Shown: positions 1 through 8,133 of the stretch, piece by piece | Position numbering within the stretch: position 1 is the first letter of the stretch | Layout: every line of letters begins with the position of its first letter | Assembly: GCF_018130385.1 (NCBI RefSeq) | Contig: NZ_JAFCLU010000005.1 | Span: 227,259-291,258, forward strand | Direction: 5' to 3' | DNA length: 64,000 bases | DNA from: Bradyrhizobium sp. AUGA SZCCT0283 | Lineage (GTDB): Bacteria; Pseudomonadota; Alphaproteobacteria; Rhizobiales; Xanthobacteraceae | The notes under the pieces: model-generated | Told to the model about the DNA's origin: nothing | Database searches by the model: none | The model's input: the letters and a program-made list of their open reading frames with translations, nothing else | Made by a program: the position numbers and the translations under genes

Positions 1-1709
1 CCCGAGCCTTTGCCGACCTCCTTGGTGGTGAAGAACGGCTCGAACACCTTGTCCAGCACGTCCCGCGACATGCCGGCGCCGGTGTCGCTGACCGCGAGCA
101 TCACATAGGGGCCGGGTTTCACGCCGGGGTTGGCCTGCGCATAGGCTTCGTCGAGCACGACGTTGCGCGTCTCCAGCAGCAGCTTGCCGCCGTTCGGCAT
201 CGCGTCGCGGGCGTTGATCGCCATGTTGAGCAGGGAGTTGGCGAGCTGCGAGGCGTCGATGTGGGCGGTCGCCGTTTCCTGCTCGAGGATCGAGTTGACC
301 TCGATCTGCTCGCCAAGTGTCGGGCGAAGCAATTTTGCGATGTCGAGCACGGTGGCGTTGATGTCGACATTGCGCGGCTGCAGCGGCTGGCGGCGGGCGA
401 AGGCGAGCAGATGCTGGATCAGCTCGCTGCAGCGTTCCGCCGCCTGGTCGATCAGTTCGGCTGTTTTCTGCAACCCCGGCTCATGCGCGAGGCTCGCGAC
501 CAGCGTTTCGGTGGTGCCGGTGATCACCGTCAGCATGTTGTTGAAGTCGTGCGCGACGCCGCCGGTGAGCTTGCCGATGGCGTCGAGTTTCTGCGATTGC
601 AGCAGCTTGTGCTCGGTTTCGCGCGAGGCGGTGGCGTCGTGATAGACCAGCGCCGCGCCGCTGATGGCACCCGCGGCGTCGCGCAGCGGCCGGCCACTGA
701 TCATCAGATGAACGGGCGGATTGCCGCTGACGGGTCGCACCACGATTTCGGTGGCGTCGAACGCTTCGCCGCGCAGCGCCCGCGAGGCGGGCATGTCCTG
801 GACCAGCAGGGGCGTGACGCCGTCGGCATGAAAAACCGTGCTGAGCGACCGCAACAATTCGACCGTCATGCCGGGACGATAGCGCAGCATCTTCTCCGCG
901 GCCGGATTGGAAAGCAAAATCTCTCCCTTGGGGTCGATGACGAGCACGGCCTCCGCCATGCTGTGAAAGGTGCTCCGCAGTACGGCCGCCGAAAGCCTGA
1001 GTTCGTCATGGGCTGCGACCAGATGCTCGGTGCGCTCGGCGACCGCTGCCTCCAGCGCCTCGTTGGTGGCCTGGGTGGCGCTGAGCGAATCCTGCAGTTG
1101 CCGGCGCGAGCGGCGGGTCGACACCGTCAGAACGGTGGCGAGGATCAGAATCAGTGCGACGCCGGCGAGATCGATCGCCAGCAGGAACATCCCGTTGGTT
1201 TCGGATTCGGCGCGTCTCGCGAAGAGCAGCCTGCGCTCTTCCGCCACCGCCTTTTCAAGGTTCCCCGCAATCGCGGCCGTCGCCGCACGGTCCTCCTGGC
1301 CGACGAGTGCCGCGACGGCGGCGCTGTCTCCCGCGGTCCGGAGCCTGATCAGCTCGCCATTGATGGCAATCTGGCGCTCCACCAGCGCCTTGGTCTCTTC
1401 GATCAGCTGCTTTTCGGTGGGATTGGCCTTGACGGCCTCGATCAGTGTCGCGAGCGCGGGCAGGATCGTGTCGCTGGCCTCGCGGTATTCCCTGGCGAAT
1501 TCTTGATCGCCGCTGATCGCGAAGGCGCGCGCCGCGCTTTCCGTCCGGCGCAGCAGCGGGCGCATGTCGGAGATTTTGCTGAGTATTCCAAGCGCGCGGT
1601 CGACGGAAGCGTTGTCGGACCGCGACTTGAGGTCCAGACCGATCGAGGCAGCGCCGATAACGAGGAGGATAGCGAGGCCAATTCCAAGAATGATACGCTG
1701 CGAGGGCAT
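1..1709 (-). CDS. Sensor histidine kinase with CHASE3 and PAS domains, 3' end cut by window edge
   Basis: Membrane sensor kinase that should phosphorylate the regulator encoded just upstream (1728-2132). The ATG at 1707-1709 opens an N-terminal membrane helix, followed by a CHASE3-like extracytoplasmic helical region, a PAS domain, and a HisKA box read as GGVAHDFNN with the phospho-accepting His. The ATPase part shows NARDAMPNGG (N box), DTGAGM (G1) and FEPFFTTKEVGKGSG (G2) at the window edge. About 569 codons are visible; the rest of the ATPase domain, and possibly a receiver domain, lie outside the window. It follows the regulator by 18 bases on the same strand, so the two are probably one transcript. 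The signal sensed cannot be told. Confidence 0.9.
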   Translation of the reverse strand, partial: MPSQRIILGIGLAILLVIGAASIGLDLKSRSDNASVDRALGILSKISDMRPLLRRTESAARAFAISGDQEFAREYREASDTILPALATLIEAVKANPTEKQLIEETKALVERQIAINGELIRLRTAGDSAAVAALVGQEDRAATAAIAGNLEKAVAEERRLLFARRAESETNGMFLLAIDLAGVALILILATVLTVSTRRSRRQLQDSLSATQATNEALEAAVAERTEHLVAAHDELRLSAAVLRSTFHSMAEAVLVIDPKGEILLSNPAAEKMLRYRPGMTVELLRSLSTVFHADGVTPLLVQDMPASRALRGEAFDATEIVVRPVSGNPPVHLMISGRPLRDAAGAISGAALVYHDATASRETEHKLLQSQKLDAIGKLTGGVAHDFNNMLTVITGTTETLVASLAHEPGLQKTAELIDQAAERCSELIQHLLAFARRQPLQPRNVDINATVLDIAKLLRPTLGEQIEVNSILEQETATAHIDASQLANSLLNMAINARDAMPNGGKLLLETRNVVLDEAYAQANPGVKPGPYVMLAVSDTGAGMSRDVLDKVFEPFFTTKEVGKGS

Positions 1710-1727
1710 TGCCAGTTGCTTACTTCA

Positions 1728-2132
1728 CTATTTCGAGTGGCGCGCGGAAGCTTTCGGTGTGGTGATGCACTGATTGACCGAGGTCAACAGCGCATCCGGC
1801 GTGAACGGCTTGCGCAGGCAGCGTACCGCGCCGAGCTCGATGGTCATGCGCAGGAAATCCGGTGCGCGCTCGGCGTTGGCGAAGGCGTAGCCCGACATCG
1901 CGATGATCGGTATGTCCGGCTTGCGCTCGTGAAACATCCGGATGGCTTCGAAGCCGCGCATATGCGGCATGAACACGTCGACCAGCATGACGTCGAAATC
2001 GGAGGCTTCGAGTGCGCGCATTCCCGCTTCACCACCGTCGGCAACGGTGACCTCGAAACCCTTGCGCGTCAGACAGACCTCGATGGCAACGCATACCATC
2101 GGGTCGTCATCGACCACGAGAACGCGCGGCAC
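1728..2132 (-). CDS. Single-domain response regulator (CheY-like receiver)
   Basis: A 134-residue stand-alone receiver with no output domain. The acidic pocket VDDDP lies near residues 8-11, the phospho-acceptor is Asp52 in MLVDVFMP, the switch Ser is in AMSGYA, and the conserved Lys is in LRKPFTP. I chose the GTG at 2132 because GAAGGA lies six bases upstream and the protein then begins exactly at the first receiver strand; an in-frame reading further upstream to 2252 looks non-coding. It precedes the kinase at 1-1709 by 18 bases. With no DNA-binding domain it must act by protein contact or by passing phosphate on. Confidence 0.88.
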   Translation of the reverse strand: MPRVLVVDDDPMVCVAIEVCLTRKGFEVTVADGGEAGMRALEASDFDVMLVDVFMPHMRGFEAIRMFHERKPDIPIIAMSGYAFANAERAPDFLRMTIELGAVRCLRKPFTPDALLTSVNQCITTPKASARHSK

Positions 2133-2313
2133 GATGATTCCTTCTTCCTCGGGCGGCGGCCAGATGACCAGCACATCCCATGTGACGATTAAGTCGAAAC
2201 GCCGACAGGTCGTCTGTATGATAGAGTGCACATAAAAGTTGTTTGAGGGCAATTCCGTTTCACTGTGTCAGAACGAGAACAAATGTACTTCCGGTTCCGG
2301 ATCTAAGCCCGCC

Positions 2314-3204
2314 ATGCCCCCGATCGATCGCGCGGGGCGGCTGTCGCCGCTCGGGCTCGTCCTGCTCGCCATTACGTCGGTCGGGTGGGGCCTCAACTTT
2401 CCGATCATGAAAAATTTACTGACCGAATGGCCGCCATTGTCCTCGCGCGGGCTGTGCGGCATCGCGGGCGCGGTGGCGTTGGCGCTGTTTGCGCTCGCGC
2501 GGCGGCAGAAGTTGAGCGTGCCGCGGCCGATGTGGCTGCGGTTGCTGCTGGTCTCGATGCTGACGATCGGCGGCTGGGTCGCGTTCATGGGGCTCGCGCT
2601 GTTGTGGCTCAACGCCAGCGAGGCTGCGGTGCTCGGCATATCGATCCCGGTCTGGGTGGCGTTTCTGGCATGGCCGATCCTGGGTGAACGGCTTTCGCCG
2701 CTGCGCGCCGTCGCGCTGACGGTCGCGCTCGGCGGCATCGCCGTGCTGATCGGTGGCAACGGCATCGAGGCCAGCGTCGAAAAATTGCCGGGCATCGCGT
2801 GCGCGCTGGCTGGTGCGGTGTGCGTCGGCCTCGGCACCGTACTGACCAAGCATTTCCCGCTGGCGATGCCGCCGCTGTCGCTGGCCGCCTGGCAGATCGG
2901 GCTCGGCTGCCTGCCGATCGCGATCGTTGGCCTTGCGGTCGAGCAGCCGCAACTGGCCGCGTTGTCATACGTCGGCTGGCTGTCGCTGCTCTATATGACG
3001 CTGATCCAGTTCTGCCTTTGCTATGTGTGCTGGTTTGCCGCACTGGAGCGGCTGCCGGCGGCGACGGCCTCGATTGGAACCTTGCTGGTCCCTGTCATCG
3101 GGGTGCTTGCGGCGGCGGCGATGCTGCGCGAGCCGCTCGGTCTGCGCGAGATCGCGGCGCTGGTGTTCACGCTGGGCGGCGTTGCCGTCGCGCTACGCTC
3201 CTAG
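2314..3204 (+). CDS. EamA/DMT-family transporter
   Basis: A 296-residue inner-membrane protein with about ten hydrophobic helices in two EamA halves, the usual size and layout of drug/metabolite transporters, which mostly export amino acids, metabolites or drugs. The first helix contains SVGWGLNFPIMK, a typical EamA start. I chose the ATG at 2314 (MPPIDRAG); an upstream in-frame start at 2239 would add 25 polar residues unlike the family. The substrate cannot be read. It is convergent with the BA14K gene and shares a hairpin with it at 3216-3247. A second, separate EamA gene is at 41623. Confidence 0.85.
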   Translation: MPPIDRAGRLSPLGLVLLAITSVGWGLNFPIMKNLLTEWPPLSSRGLCGIAGAVALALFALARRQKLSVPRPMWLRLLLVSMLTIGGWVAFMGLALLWLNASEAAVLGISIPVWVAFLAWPILGERLSPLRAVALTVALGGIAVLIGGNGIEASVEKLPGIACALAGAVCVGLGTVLTKHFPLAMPPLSLAAWQIGLGCLPIAIVGLAVEQPQLAALSYVGWLSLLYMTLIQFCLCYVCWFAALERLPAATASIGTLLVPVIGVLAAAAMLREPLGLREIAALVFTLGGVAVALRS

Positions 3205-3215
3205 TTCTGGCACGA

Positions 3216-3247
3216 GAAGGGCGGCGCACTGGAATGCGCCGCCCTTC
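3216..3247. terminator. Shared hairpin between convergent genes
   Basis: A perfect 13-bp inverted repeat (arms 3216-3228 and 3235-3247, 6-base loop) sits between the convergent stops at 3204 and 3265. It has no T-run on either side, so it is either a weak or factor-assisted terminator or an mRNA-stabilising stem. Confidence 0.6.
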
Positions 3248-3264
3248 GAACTCATGACATCGTG

Positions 3265-3939
3265 CTATTCCGCCGGGCAGGGGTGCCGTAGCCCGTCATA
3301 GCCGAGATACGTTCCTGATGCCGGATCGTAGGATTTGTACCTCTGCATGCAGTACGCCACGGCATCATCGCCGACCGGTGGCGCCGCGGCGACCACGCTG
3401 TCGTCGTAATACCCATAGGAGTCGTCGTAGTAATAGCCGTAGGTCGACCCGATGCCGGCACCGACCACGAACCCCGGCCAGAAACCGCCGCCACGGTGGC
3501 GATGATGATGGCGATAGCCGCCGCCTTGGTAGACGCCACCTTGGTAGACGCCGCCCGCGACTGGACCTGCGCTGACGCGGGGCTGAACAACGCCAGTGCC
3601 GGCAACGGCGCCAGATCTGAAGCCGCGATCACCGCTGGGTGCAATGGCCGCCGCGCCAGCTCTGAAGCCGCCACCGCCGCCGGGTGCAACGGCCATGCCG
3701 CCACCTCTAAAGCCGCCACCACCGCTAAAGCCGCCACCACCGCCGGGTGCAACGGAAGCGCCACCACCGCCCCTACCGCCACCACCGAGAGCTGCTGCGC
3801 CGCCACCCCTGGCACCGCCGCCACCGGCCGCCGCGCCGCCTCTACCGGAATCCTGCGCCTGCACGGCGCTGATAGGGGCGACCATCGGCAACACCAGCGC
3901 GATTGTCGCGGCTGTACTCAAAACTTTCAGATTGATCAT
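3265..3939 (-). CDS. BA14K-family glycine-rich secreted protein
   Basis: A 224-residue exported protein. From the ATG at 3939 (GGAG nine bases upstream) a signal peptide runs to about residue 28 (ending VQAQD). Then comes a long Gly/Ala-rich low-complexity stretch, a HHHRHRGGG patch, a hydrophobic Tyr/Asp segment, and a C-terminal motif YCMQRYKSYDPASGTYLGYD ending HPCP. This C-terminus is the hallmark of the BA14K family, first known as a Brucella immunoreactive and lectin-like protein and common in Rhizobiales. The repeat region is long for the family. Two in-frame ATGs (3939 and one 12 bases upstream) are possible. Confidence 0.82.
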   Translation of the reverse strand: MINLKVLSTAATIALVLPMVAPISAVQAQDSGRGGAAAGGGGARGGGAAALGGGGRGGGGASVAPGGGGGFSGGGGFRGGGMAVAPGGGGGFRAGAAAIAPSGDRGFRSGAVAGTGVVQPRVSAGPVAGGVYQGGVYQGGGYRHHHRHRGGGFWPGFVVGAGIGSTYGYYYDDSYGYYDDSVVAAAPPVGDDAVAYCMQRYKSYDPASGTYLGYDGLRHPCPAE

Positions 3940-4207
3940 TGTTGGCTCCATTTGCGGGATATAGGGCCTAATCCGTTCAGCGGGCGGACGTTCCCGAGGC
4001 CGCGTATTGATTGCGCGCAAGCTGAGCCTGTCAGGCTGGAACTGTACGTGGAATGAACGGATTGCGCCGATTCCGCGACCATGCGCGGGCGTGATCGGGC
4101 GGTGCAAAGTACGGGTCCGGCAGGGCTGCAATATCAGCCTTTGTCTGGACAATCCGTCCCGCCGGTGGCATCAGAGCGGCACGACATCTCGAACCGGCCG
4201 AGCCCTC

Positions 4208-4618
4208 ATGAAGCTGTTTCTGCTGAAATTTTTCACCTGGTGGAGCGGCCAGACGTTCGGCACGCAATTGTGGACGTGGCGATTCGGCGAGTTGGTCGGC
4301 CAGGACGAGCAGGGCAACCTTTACTATCGCACCAAGGGCCGCAAGATCGATCCGACGCTCGGCTTCGAGCGGCGCTGGGTGATCTACAACGGCTATGCCG
4401 AGGCGAGCCGGGTGCCGCCGTCATGGCATGGCTGGCTGCATCACACCGTCGATGTCGCCCCGACCGAAGAGAACTACACGCCGCGGGAATGGGAAAAGCC
4501 GCATGTTCCCAACATGACCGGCACACCCGCGGCCTACCGTCCCTCCGGCTCGACGCTCGCCAGCGGCCGCCGCCCCAAGGCGACCGGCGACTACCAGGCC
4601 TGGACGCCGGGAAGCTGA
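4208..4618 (+). CDS. NDUFA12-family (B17.2-like) complex I accessory subunit
   Basis: A 136-residue homologue of the mitochondrial complex I accessory subunit NDUFA12, kept in alphaproteobacteria, where it associates with NADH:quinone oxidoreductase at the inner membrane. Family signatures are visible: WWSGQTFGTQLWTW at the start, GNLYYRT, then RRWVIYNG, VPPSWHGWLHH and PHVPNMTGTPAAYRPSGS near the end. The start at 4208 (MKLFLLKFF) fits the family; an upstream in-frame start at 4007 adds 67 unlikely residues. In many Rhizobiales this gene sits beside DUF2155 and aat; here those lie 9 kb away (13764-15504). Confidence 0.9.
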   Translation: MKLFLLKFFTWWSGQTFGTQLWTWRFGELVGQDEQGNLYYRTKGRKIDPTLGFERRWVIYNGYAEASRVPPSWHGWLHHTVDVAPTEENYTPREWEKPHVPNMTGTPAAYRPSGSTLASGRRPKATGDYQAWTPGS

Positions 4619-4673
4619 CTTCACGTTTATTTTAGCTGATGAGCTTTCGGGATCCTCTTGCCGGCTTCGATAC

Positions 4674-4685
4674 GTGTATATACAC
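4674..4685. promoter_or_regulatory. Palindromic operator, copy 1 (MarR gene)
   Basis: The perfect 12-bp palindrome GTGTATATACAC lies 8 bases before the MarR start at 4694. A near copy lies before the next gene (5181-5192), which points to autoregulation plus control of that target by the MarR protein. Confidence 0.65.
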
Positions 4686-4693
4686 TTATATCC

Positions 4694-5137
4694 ATGAAGC
4701 AACTGAACGAGACGGATTCCACTGACTACATGGCTGCGGCCGGCTGTTTCTGCCTGGCGTCGCGGCAGGCCGCCCGAAAGATCACGCGGCTCTATGATTC
4801 GTACATGCAGGAAGCGGGAATTAGGGTCACCCAGTTCACCATCCTGTCGCAGTTGATGCTGCGGGGTGAACTGCCGATCGGCAGGCTGGCCGGCATTCTC
4901 GGCATGGAGCGCACCACGCTGACCCGCAACCTCGCGCCGCTCGAGGAGCAAAAGTGGATATCGATCAAGGCGGGCGACGATCCGCGGGCCCGCATGATCG
5001 GCATTACCGGGCAGGGGCGGAGTGCGGTGCGCCGCAGCTTTCCCTATTGGTCGAAGGCGCAGGCGCACATCGGCAAGTTGCTCGGTGCTGACGGGCAGGC
5101 CGCGCTGAAACTTTTGGGATCCCGGAATTTGGAGTGA
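4694..5137 (+). CDS. MarR-family transcriptional regulator
   Basis: A 147-residue winged-helix regulator that would bind a palindrome as a dimer. The recognition region reads LPIGRLAGILGMERTTLTRN, followed by the wing with GDDPRARM, which matches the MarR D-x-R wing. The start is the ATG at 4694; in-frame codons upstream run through the palindrome. Cys30-type residues in the N-terminal part (AAGCFCLASR) could be redox-sensing, though this is only a guess. The 71-base gap to the membrane protein at 5209 contains the second operator, so the pair is probably one regulatory unit in which ligand binding releases both promoters. Confidence 0.85.
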   Translation: MKQLNETDSTDYMAAAGCFCLASRQAARKITRLYDSYMQEAGIRVTQFTILSQLMLRGELPIGRLAGILGMERTTLTRNLAPLEEQKWISIKAGDDPRARMIGITGQGRSAVRRSFPYWSKAQAHIGKLLGADGQAALKLLGSRNLE

Positions 5138-5180
5138 GACAGGACGGGACCTTCGTCCGGCGTTTCGTTCATCTCAATAG

Positions 5181-5192
5181 GTGTAAATACAC
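5181..5192. promoter_or_regulatory. Palindromic operator, copy 2 (membrane protein gene)
   Basis: GTGTAAATACAC differs from the MarR-gene operator only in the central bases; read on the other strand the two share TACGTGTA-TTACAC-like flanks. It sits 16 bases before the start at 5209, a position that would block initiation. Confidence 0.62.
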
Positions 5193-5208
5193 GTAATGGA
5201 GAAATGTC

Positions 5209-5931
5209 ATGCTCGACTTCATCGGAACCATCGTCCTCGTTGCCGCGATCATCTTCAGCATCAATGCGCTCACTGGCGCGATGCCGATCGGCACATCACA
5301 GCGTATTGCGCTTTCCATCGGCGCGGGCCTGTGGACCGGTCTGGCCGCTGCGCTTGCGGGCGCGAACCTGTTCCTCGGAACAAATCCGGTGGGGCCGCCG
5401 ACGATCGGCACGATGATCGTGCTTCCGCTCGTCGCCACTGCCGTTGCGGCCTCGATCTCGCCGTCGGTGCGCGCTGCGCTGCTGGGGATGCCGATGCCCT
5501 TCCTGATCGGTCTGAATGTCTGGCGTGTGGCGGGAGGATTTTTCCTTCTCCTCGCGGCCGAAGGCCGGCTTGCGGGACCATTTCCAACCTCGGCGGGCTG
5601 GGGCGACATCATAACCGGCGTGTTGGCCTTGCCGGTGGCCTGGCTCGCACTGCGCGGGCAAGGCAGGGCGCTGGTCTGGACCTGGAATGCATTCGGCATG
5701 CTCGATCTTGTGGCCGCGCTTGCATTCGGAATCATCTCCGCGAACGGCTCGCCGCTGCAGATCATTCACGTCGGGCAAGGTTCGGAAGCGGTGCAGCTGC
5801 TGCCATGGTCGCTGATTCCGACCGTGCTGGTGCCGATGTATCTGATCGTGCACGGCATTATCTTTGCGAAGCTGGCGAAGGTTGGCCAGCGCGCGCCGGG
5901 GCTGAAGCCTGGCGTTGCGCTGCACATATGA
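5209..5931 (+). CDS. Uncharacterised multi-pass membrane protein, MarR-linked
   Basis: A 240-residue hydrophobic protein with roughly seven predicted membrane helices and short loops, including a central Gly/Pro-containing loop near TNPVGPPTIG. It ends with a short positively charged tail. I do not recognise a named family. GGAGA lies about seven bases before the ATG at 5209. It directly follows the MarR gene and carries the same palindrome in its leader, so it is probably the regulator's target, plausibly an export or stress-response membrane protein. Function not assigned. Confidence 0.7.
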   Translation: MLDFIGTIVLVAAIIFSINALTGAMPIGTSQRIALSIGAGLWTGLAAALAGANLFLGTNPVGPPTIGTMIVLPLVATAVAASISPSVRAALLGMPMPFLIGLNVWRVAGGFFLLLAAEGRLAGPFPTSAGWGDIITGVLALPVAWLALRGQGRALVWTWNAFGMLDLVAALAFGIISANGSPLQIIHVGQGSEAVQLLPWSLIPTVLVPMYLIVHGIIFAKLAKVGQRAPGLKPGVALHI

Positions 5932-6186
5932 TCCCGTTTTGCATCGGCTCGGCTGTGGATAGCGGGATCAGCGGGTACAACCATCGCGGCCGCCTTGCGC
6001 TCCCCGCGAGGCTGCGGCTCAATAGGGACATCTTACGGAGATGGGAAACCATCGCGTCGGTGTCGGGCTCCAGTCGCGACTGTCCCGGCGAGCAGCGGCC
6101 ACCGAGTAGGACACGGCCGGGAAATAGGCCCCTGGTGCAGAGGTTCTGAAATCGCCCGCTAATGTGTGGCTGCCGTAGGACAGGAA

Positions 6187-6216
6187 AGGCCGTCTGGGAA
6201 ACCAGGCGGCCTTTTT
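6187..6216 (+). terminator. Rho-independent terminator, rightward
   Basis: An 11-bp stem (6187-6197 with 6202-6212, one T-G pair) with a GAAA tetraloop, followed by TTTTTC. A textbook intrinsic terminator on the plus strand. Confidence 0.85.
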
Positions 6217-6235
6217 CTTTGTTGCTCTTCGTCAT

Positions 6236-6272
6236 CGTCCGCCCTGTGCGCAATTGCGCACTGGGGCGGACG
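6236..6272. repeat. 37-bp near-perfect palindrome
   Basis: Outer arms 6236-6244 and 6264-6272 match perfectly; inside them lies the 16-bp palindrome GTGCGCAATTGCGCAC (6246-6261). It sits downstream of the leftward gene 6361-7065 and may act as its transcription end or as a 3' stabilising stem. Confidence 0.6.
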
Positions 6273-6360
6273 ATCCATTACTCCGTGATCTCTCGGCTCC
6301 AGTTGACACCTGCGATTACTGGATGCCCGCCTGCGCGGGGCATGACGGCGGAGGGAGAAG

Positions 6361-7065
6361 TCACTCCAGCCGCGCGGCGGCACGGTCGATCATCTCGCCG
6401 CGGCGGATCTGCGCCTGCGCAATCCTGTCTTTCATGAAGGCGAGCACTTCCGGCGGCGCTGTGTCCGGCGAGCCGGAATTGAACGGCGGCGCGGGATTGT
6501 ATTCGAGGCGGAGCTGGATCGCTTCCGCGGTCCTTTGGTCATGCAGCAGCGAGACCAGCGTCAGCGCGAAATCAATCCCTGCGGTGACGCCGCCGCCGGT
6601 GACACGGTTGCGGTCGACGCAGACGCGCGTCTTGGTCGGGATCGCGCCGAAGGCTTTCAGGAAATCCATCGCCGTCCAGTGCGTCGCCGCGCGGTAGCCT
6701 TTGAGCAGGCCGGCGGCGCCGAGCACCAGCGAACCCGTGCAGACCGAGGTGATGTATTTTGCGCCGGGTGCCTGCTTGCGCAAGAAGGCCAGCATCTCCT
6801 CGTCGTTGATCATGTCGTCGGTGCCGAACCCGCCGGGCACGCAGATGACGTCGAGCTGCGGGCAGTCCGCAAAGGTCGTGGTCGGCGTCAGCACCAGCAC
6901 GGAATCGCTCGTCACCGGCTCGATCCGTTTCCAGATCAAATGCAACTTGGCGCCGGGCAGGCTGGAGAACACCTGCAAGGGGCCGGTGAAATCAAGCTGG
7001 GTGACCTTTGGGAACAGCACGAGACCGATCTGCAGCGGCGTGGGCGTGGGAGACGGCGCGGACAT
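6361..7065 (-). CDS. inhA: DJ-1/PfpI-family protein, isonitrile hydratase-like
   Basis: A 234-residue cytoplasmic class I glutamine amidotransferase-like protein. The nucleophile elbow reads YITSVCTGSLVLGAAGLL, placing the catalytic Cys at about residue 109, followed by YRAATHW. Both match the isonitrile (cyclohexyl-isocyanide) hydratase subgroup, which converts isonitriles to N-substituted formamides. The start at 7065 is chosen because a strong GGAGG lies just upstream. It is divergent from the GlxA-like regulator at 7175, which has a related domain; the 109-base spacer holds inverted repeats that could control both. The natural substrate is unproven. Confidence 0.82.
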   Translation of the reverse strand: MSAPSPTPTPLQIGLVLFPKVTQLDFTGPLQVFSSLPGAKLHLIWKRIEPVTSDSVLVLTPTTTFADCPQLDVICVPGGFGTDDMINDEEMLAFLRKQAPGAKYITSVCTGSLVLGAAGLLKGYRAATHWTAMDFLKAFGAIPTKTRVCVDRNRVTGGGVTAGIDFALTLVSLLHDQRTAEAIQLRLEYNPAPPFNSGSPDTAPPEVLAFMKDRIAQAQIRRGEMIDRAAARLE

Positions 7066-7102
7066 CGTGACCTCCGGAAAAATTGGCTTGACGGGAGGCA
7101 TC

Positions 7103-7155
7103 CTGACATGGTCGCTTCATGTCAGAAATGGCATATTTCCCTCATTTCAGGACAT
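7103..7155. promoter_or_regulatory. Inverted repeats in divergent promoter region
   Basis: A perfect 8-bp inverted repeat CTGACATG/CATGTCAG (7103-7110 and 7118-7125), plus a looser second pairing between ATGTCAGAAATG (7119-7130) and CATTTCAGGACAT (7143-7155). These are likely binding sites for the AraC-type regulator encoded at 7175, placed between it and the divergent hydratase-like gene. Confidence 0.55.
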
Positions 7156-7174
7156 CAGCCAAAAAGCGAGCTGC

Positions 7175-8116
7175 ATGATGATCGGCGTTCTCGTGTTTCC
7201 GGATTTCCAGTTGCTCGATGCCGCCGGTCCGATTTCGGTGTTCGAGATCGGAGCGCGCTTTGCCGTTGGCGCCCCCGCGATCAGGGTTGTGGCGGTGACG
7301 CCGGGACCGGTGCGTTCATCCTCGGGCGTCGAGATGCTCGCACGCGGACTAAAGCCGTCGGGCGCGATCACCACCCTGATCGTCGCGGGCGGCGAGGGCG
7401 TGCGGCAGGCGGCGGCCTGCGCGAAGACGCTCGGCTTCGTGCGCGCCATGGCCAGGCGTGGCGTCCGCATCGCCAGCGTCTGCTCCGGCGCCTATATCCT
7501 CGCGGAGGCCGGCCTGCTCGACGGCCGCCGCGCCACCACGCACTGGCAGCGCACGCGGCATTTTCTCAAAACCTATCCACAGGTGAAGCTCGAGCCGGAC
7601 CGCATCTTCGTCCGCGACGGCGACATCTGGACGTCGGCCGGGATCTCGGCCGGCATCGACCTGTCGCTGGCGATGATCGCGGAAGACTACGGCGACGAGA
7701 TCGCGCAGAAGGCCGCAAAGCAACTCGTGCTCTATCACCGCCGCAGCGGCGGCCAGTCGCAATTCTCCTCGCTGCTGGAACTGAAGGCGCCGAATGGCCG
7801 CTTCGGGCCGCTATTGGCCTGGGCCCGCGAGAATCTCGATGCGCCGCTCACGGTCGAGGATCTCGCCGAACAGGCCGGCATGAGCTCACGGCACTTTACC
7901 CGCGCCTTCATGGCGGAGACCGGGACCACGCCGTCAAAGGCGGTGGAGCGGTTGCGCATCGAGGTGGCGCGGCAGCGCGTGCAGTCCTCCAGCGAGGCGA
8001 TCGAGCGTGTCGCGCAAACCACCGGCTTCCGCGATCCGGAGCGGATGCGCCGCGCCTTCATCCGCGCCTTCGGCCAGCCGCCGCAATCGCTGCGCCGCGC
8101 GGCAAGGGCGGGGTAA
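7175..8116 (+). CDS. GlxA-family AraC-type regulator (DJ-1/PfpI domain + HTH)
   Basis: A 313-residue transcription regulator. Residues 1 to about 190 form a DJ-1/PfpI-like sensing domain with SVCSGAYILAEAGLL (Cys103 at the nucleophile position) and RATTHW; the last 100 residues form an AraC double helix-turn-helix with LTVEDLAEQAGMSSRHFTRAF and VAQTTGFRDPERMRRAF. This is the GlxA/FtrA layout, in which the first domain usually binds a small molecule. Two adjacent ATGs (7175 and 7178) are possible starts. It is divergent from the hydratase-like gene and probably regulates it through the repeats at 7103-7155. Confidence 0.88.
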   Translation: MMIGVLVFPDFQLLDAAGPISVFEIGARFAVGAPAIRVVAVTPGPVRSSSGVEMLARGLKPSGAITTLIVAGGEGVRQAAACAKTLGFVRAMARRGVRIASVCSGAYILAEAGLLDGRRATTHWQRTRHFLKTYPQVKLEPDRIFVRDGDIWTSAGISAGIDLSLAMIAEDYGDEIAQKAAKQLVLYHRRSGGQSQFSSLLELKAPNGRFGPLLAWARENLDAPLTVEDLAEQAGMSSRHFTRAFMAETGTTPSKAVERLRIEVARQRVQSSSEAIERVAQTTGFRDPERMRRAFIRAFGQPPQSLRRAARAG

Positions 8117-8133
8117 GGACATTGGCAAGGCCG

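Larger units (their letters stand above)
5932..6360. other. 429-base intergenic stretch with hairpins, no protein gene supported
   Basis: Nothing reads as a protein on either strand. The stretch holds a strong rho-independent terminator pointing right (6187-6216), a 37-bp near-perfect palindrome (6236-6272), and a small stem of the kind seen in dispersed bradyrhizobial repeats around 6323-6343 (ATGCCC and GGGCAT arms). The terminator lies about 255 bases past the last rightward gene, which leaves room for a small RNA (see findings). Confidence 0.5.

Noticed and set aside
261..2192. A very long plus-strand open frame (643 codons) opposite the kinase and regulator.
   Set aside because: It is antisense to two clear genes with full domain motifs, and its product is Arg/Gly/Gln-rich with no recognisable fold, the usual shadow of GC-rich coding DNA.
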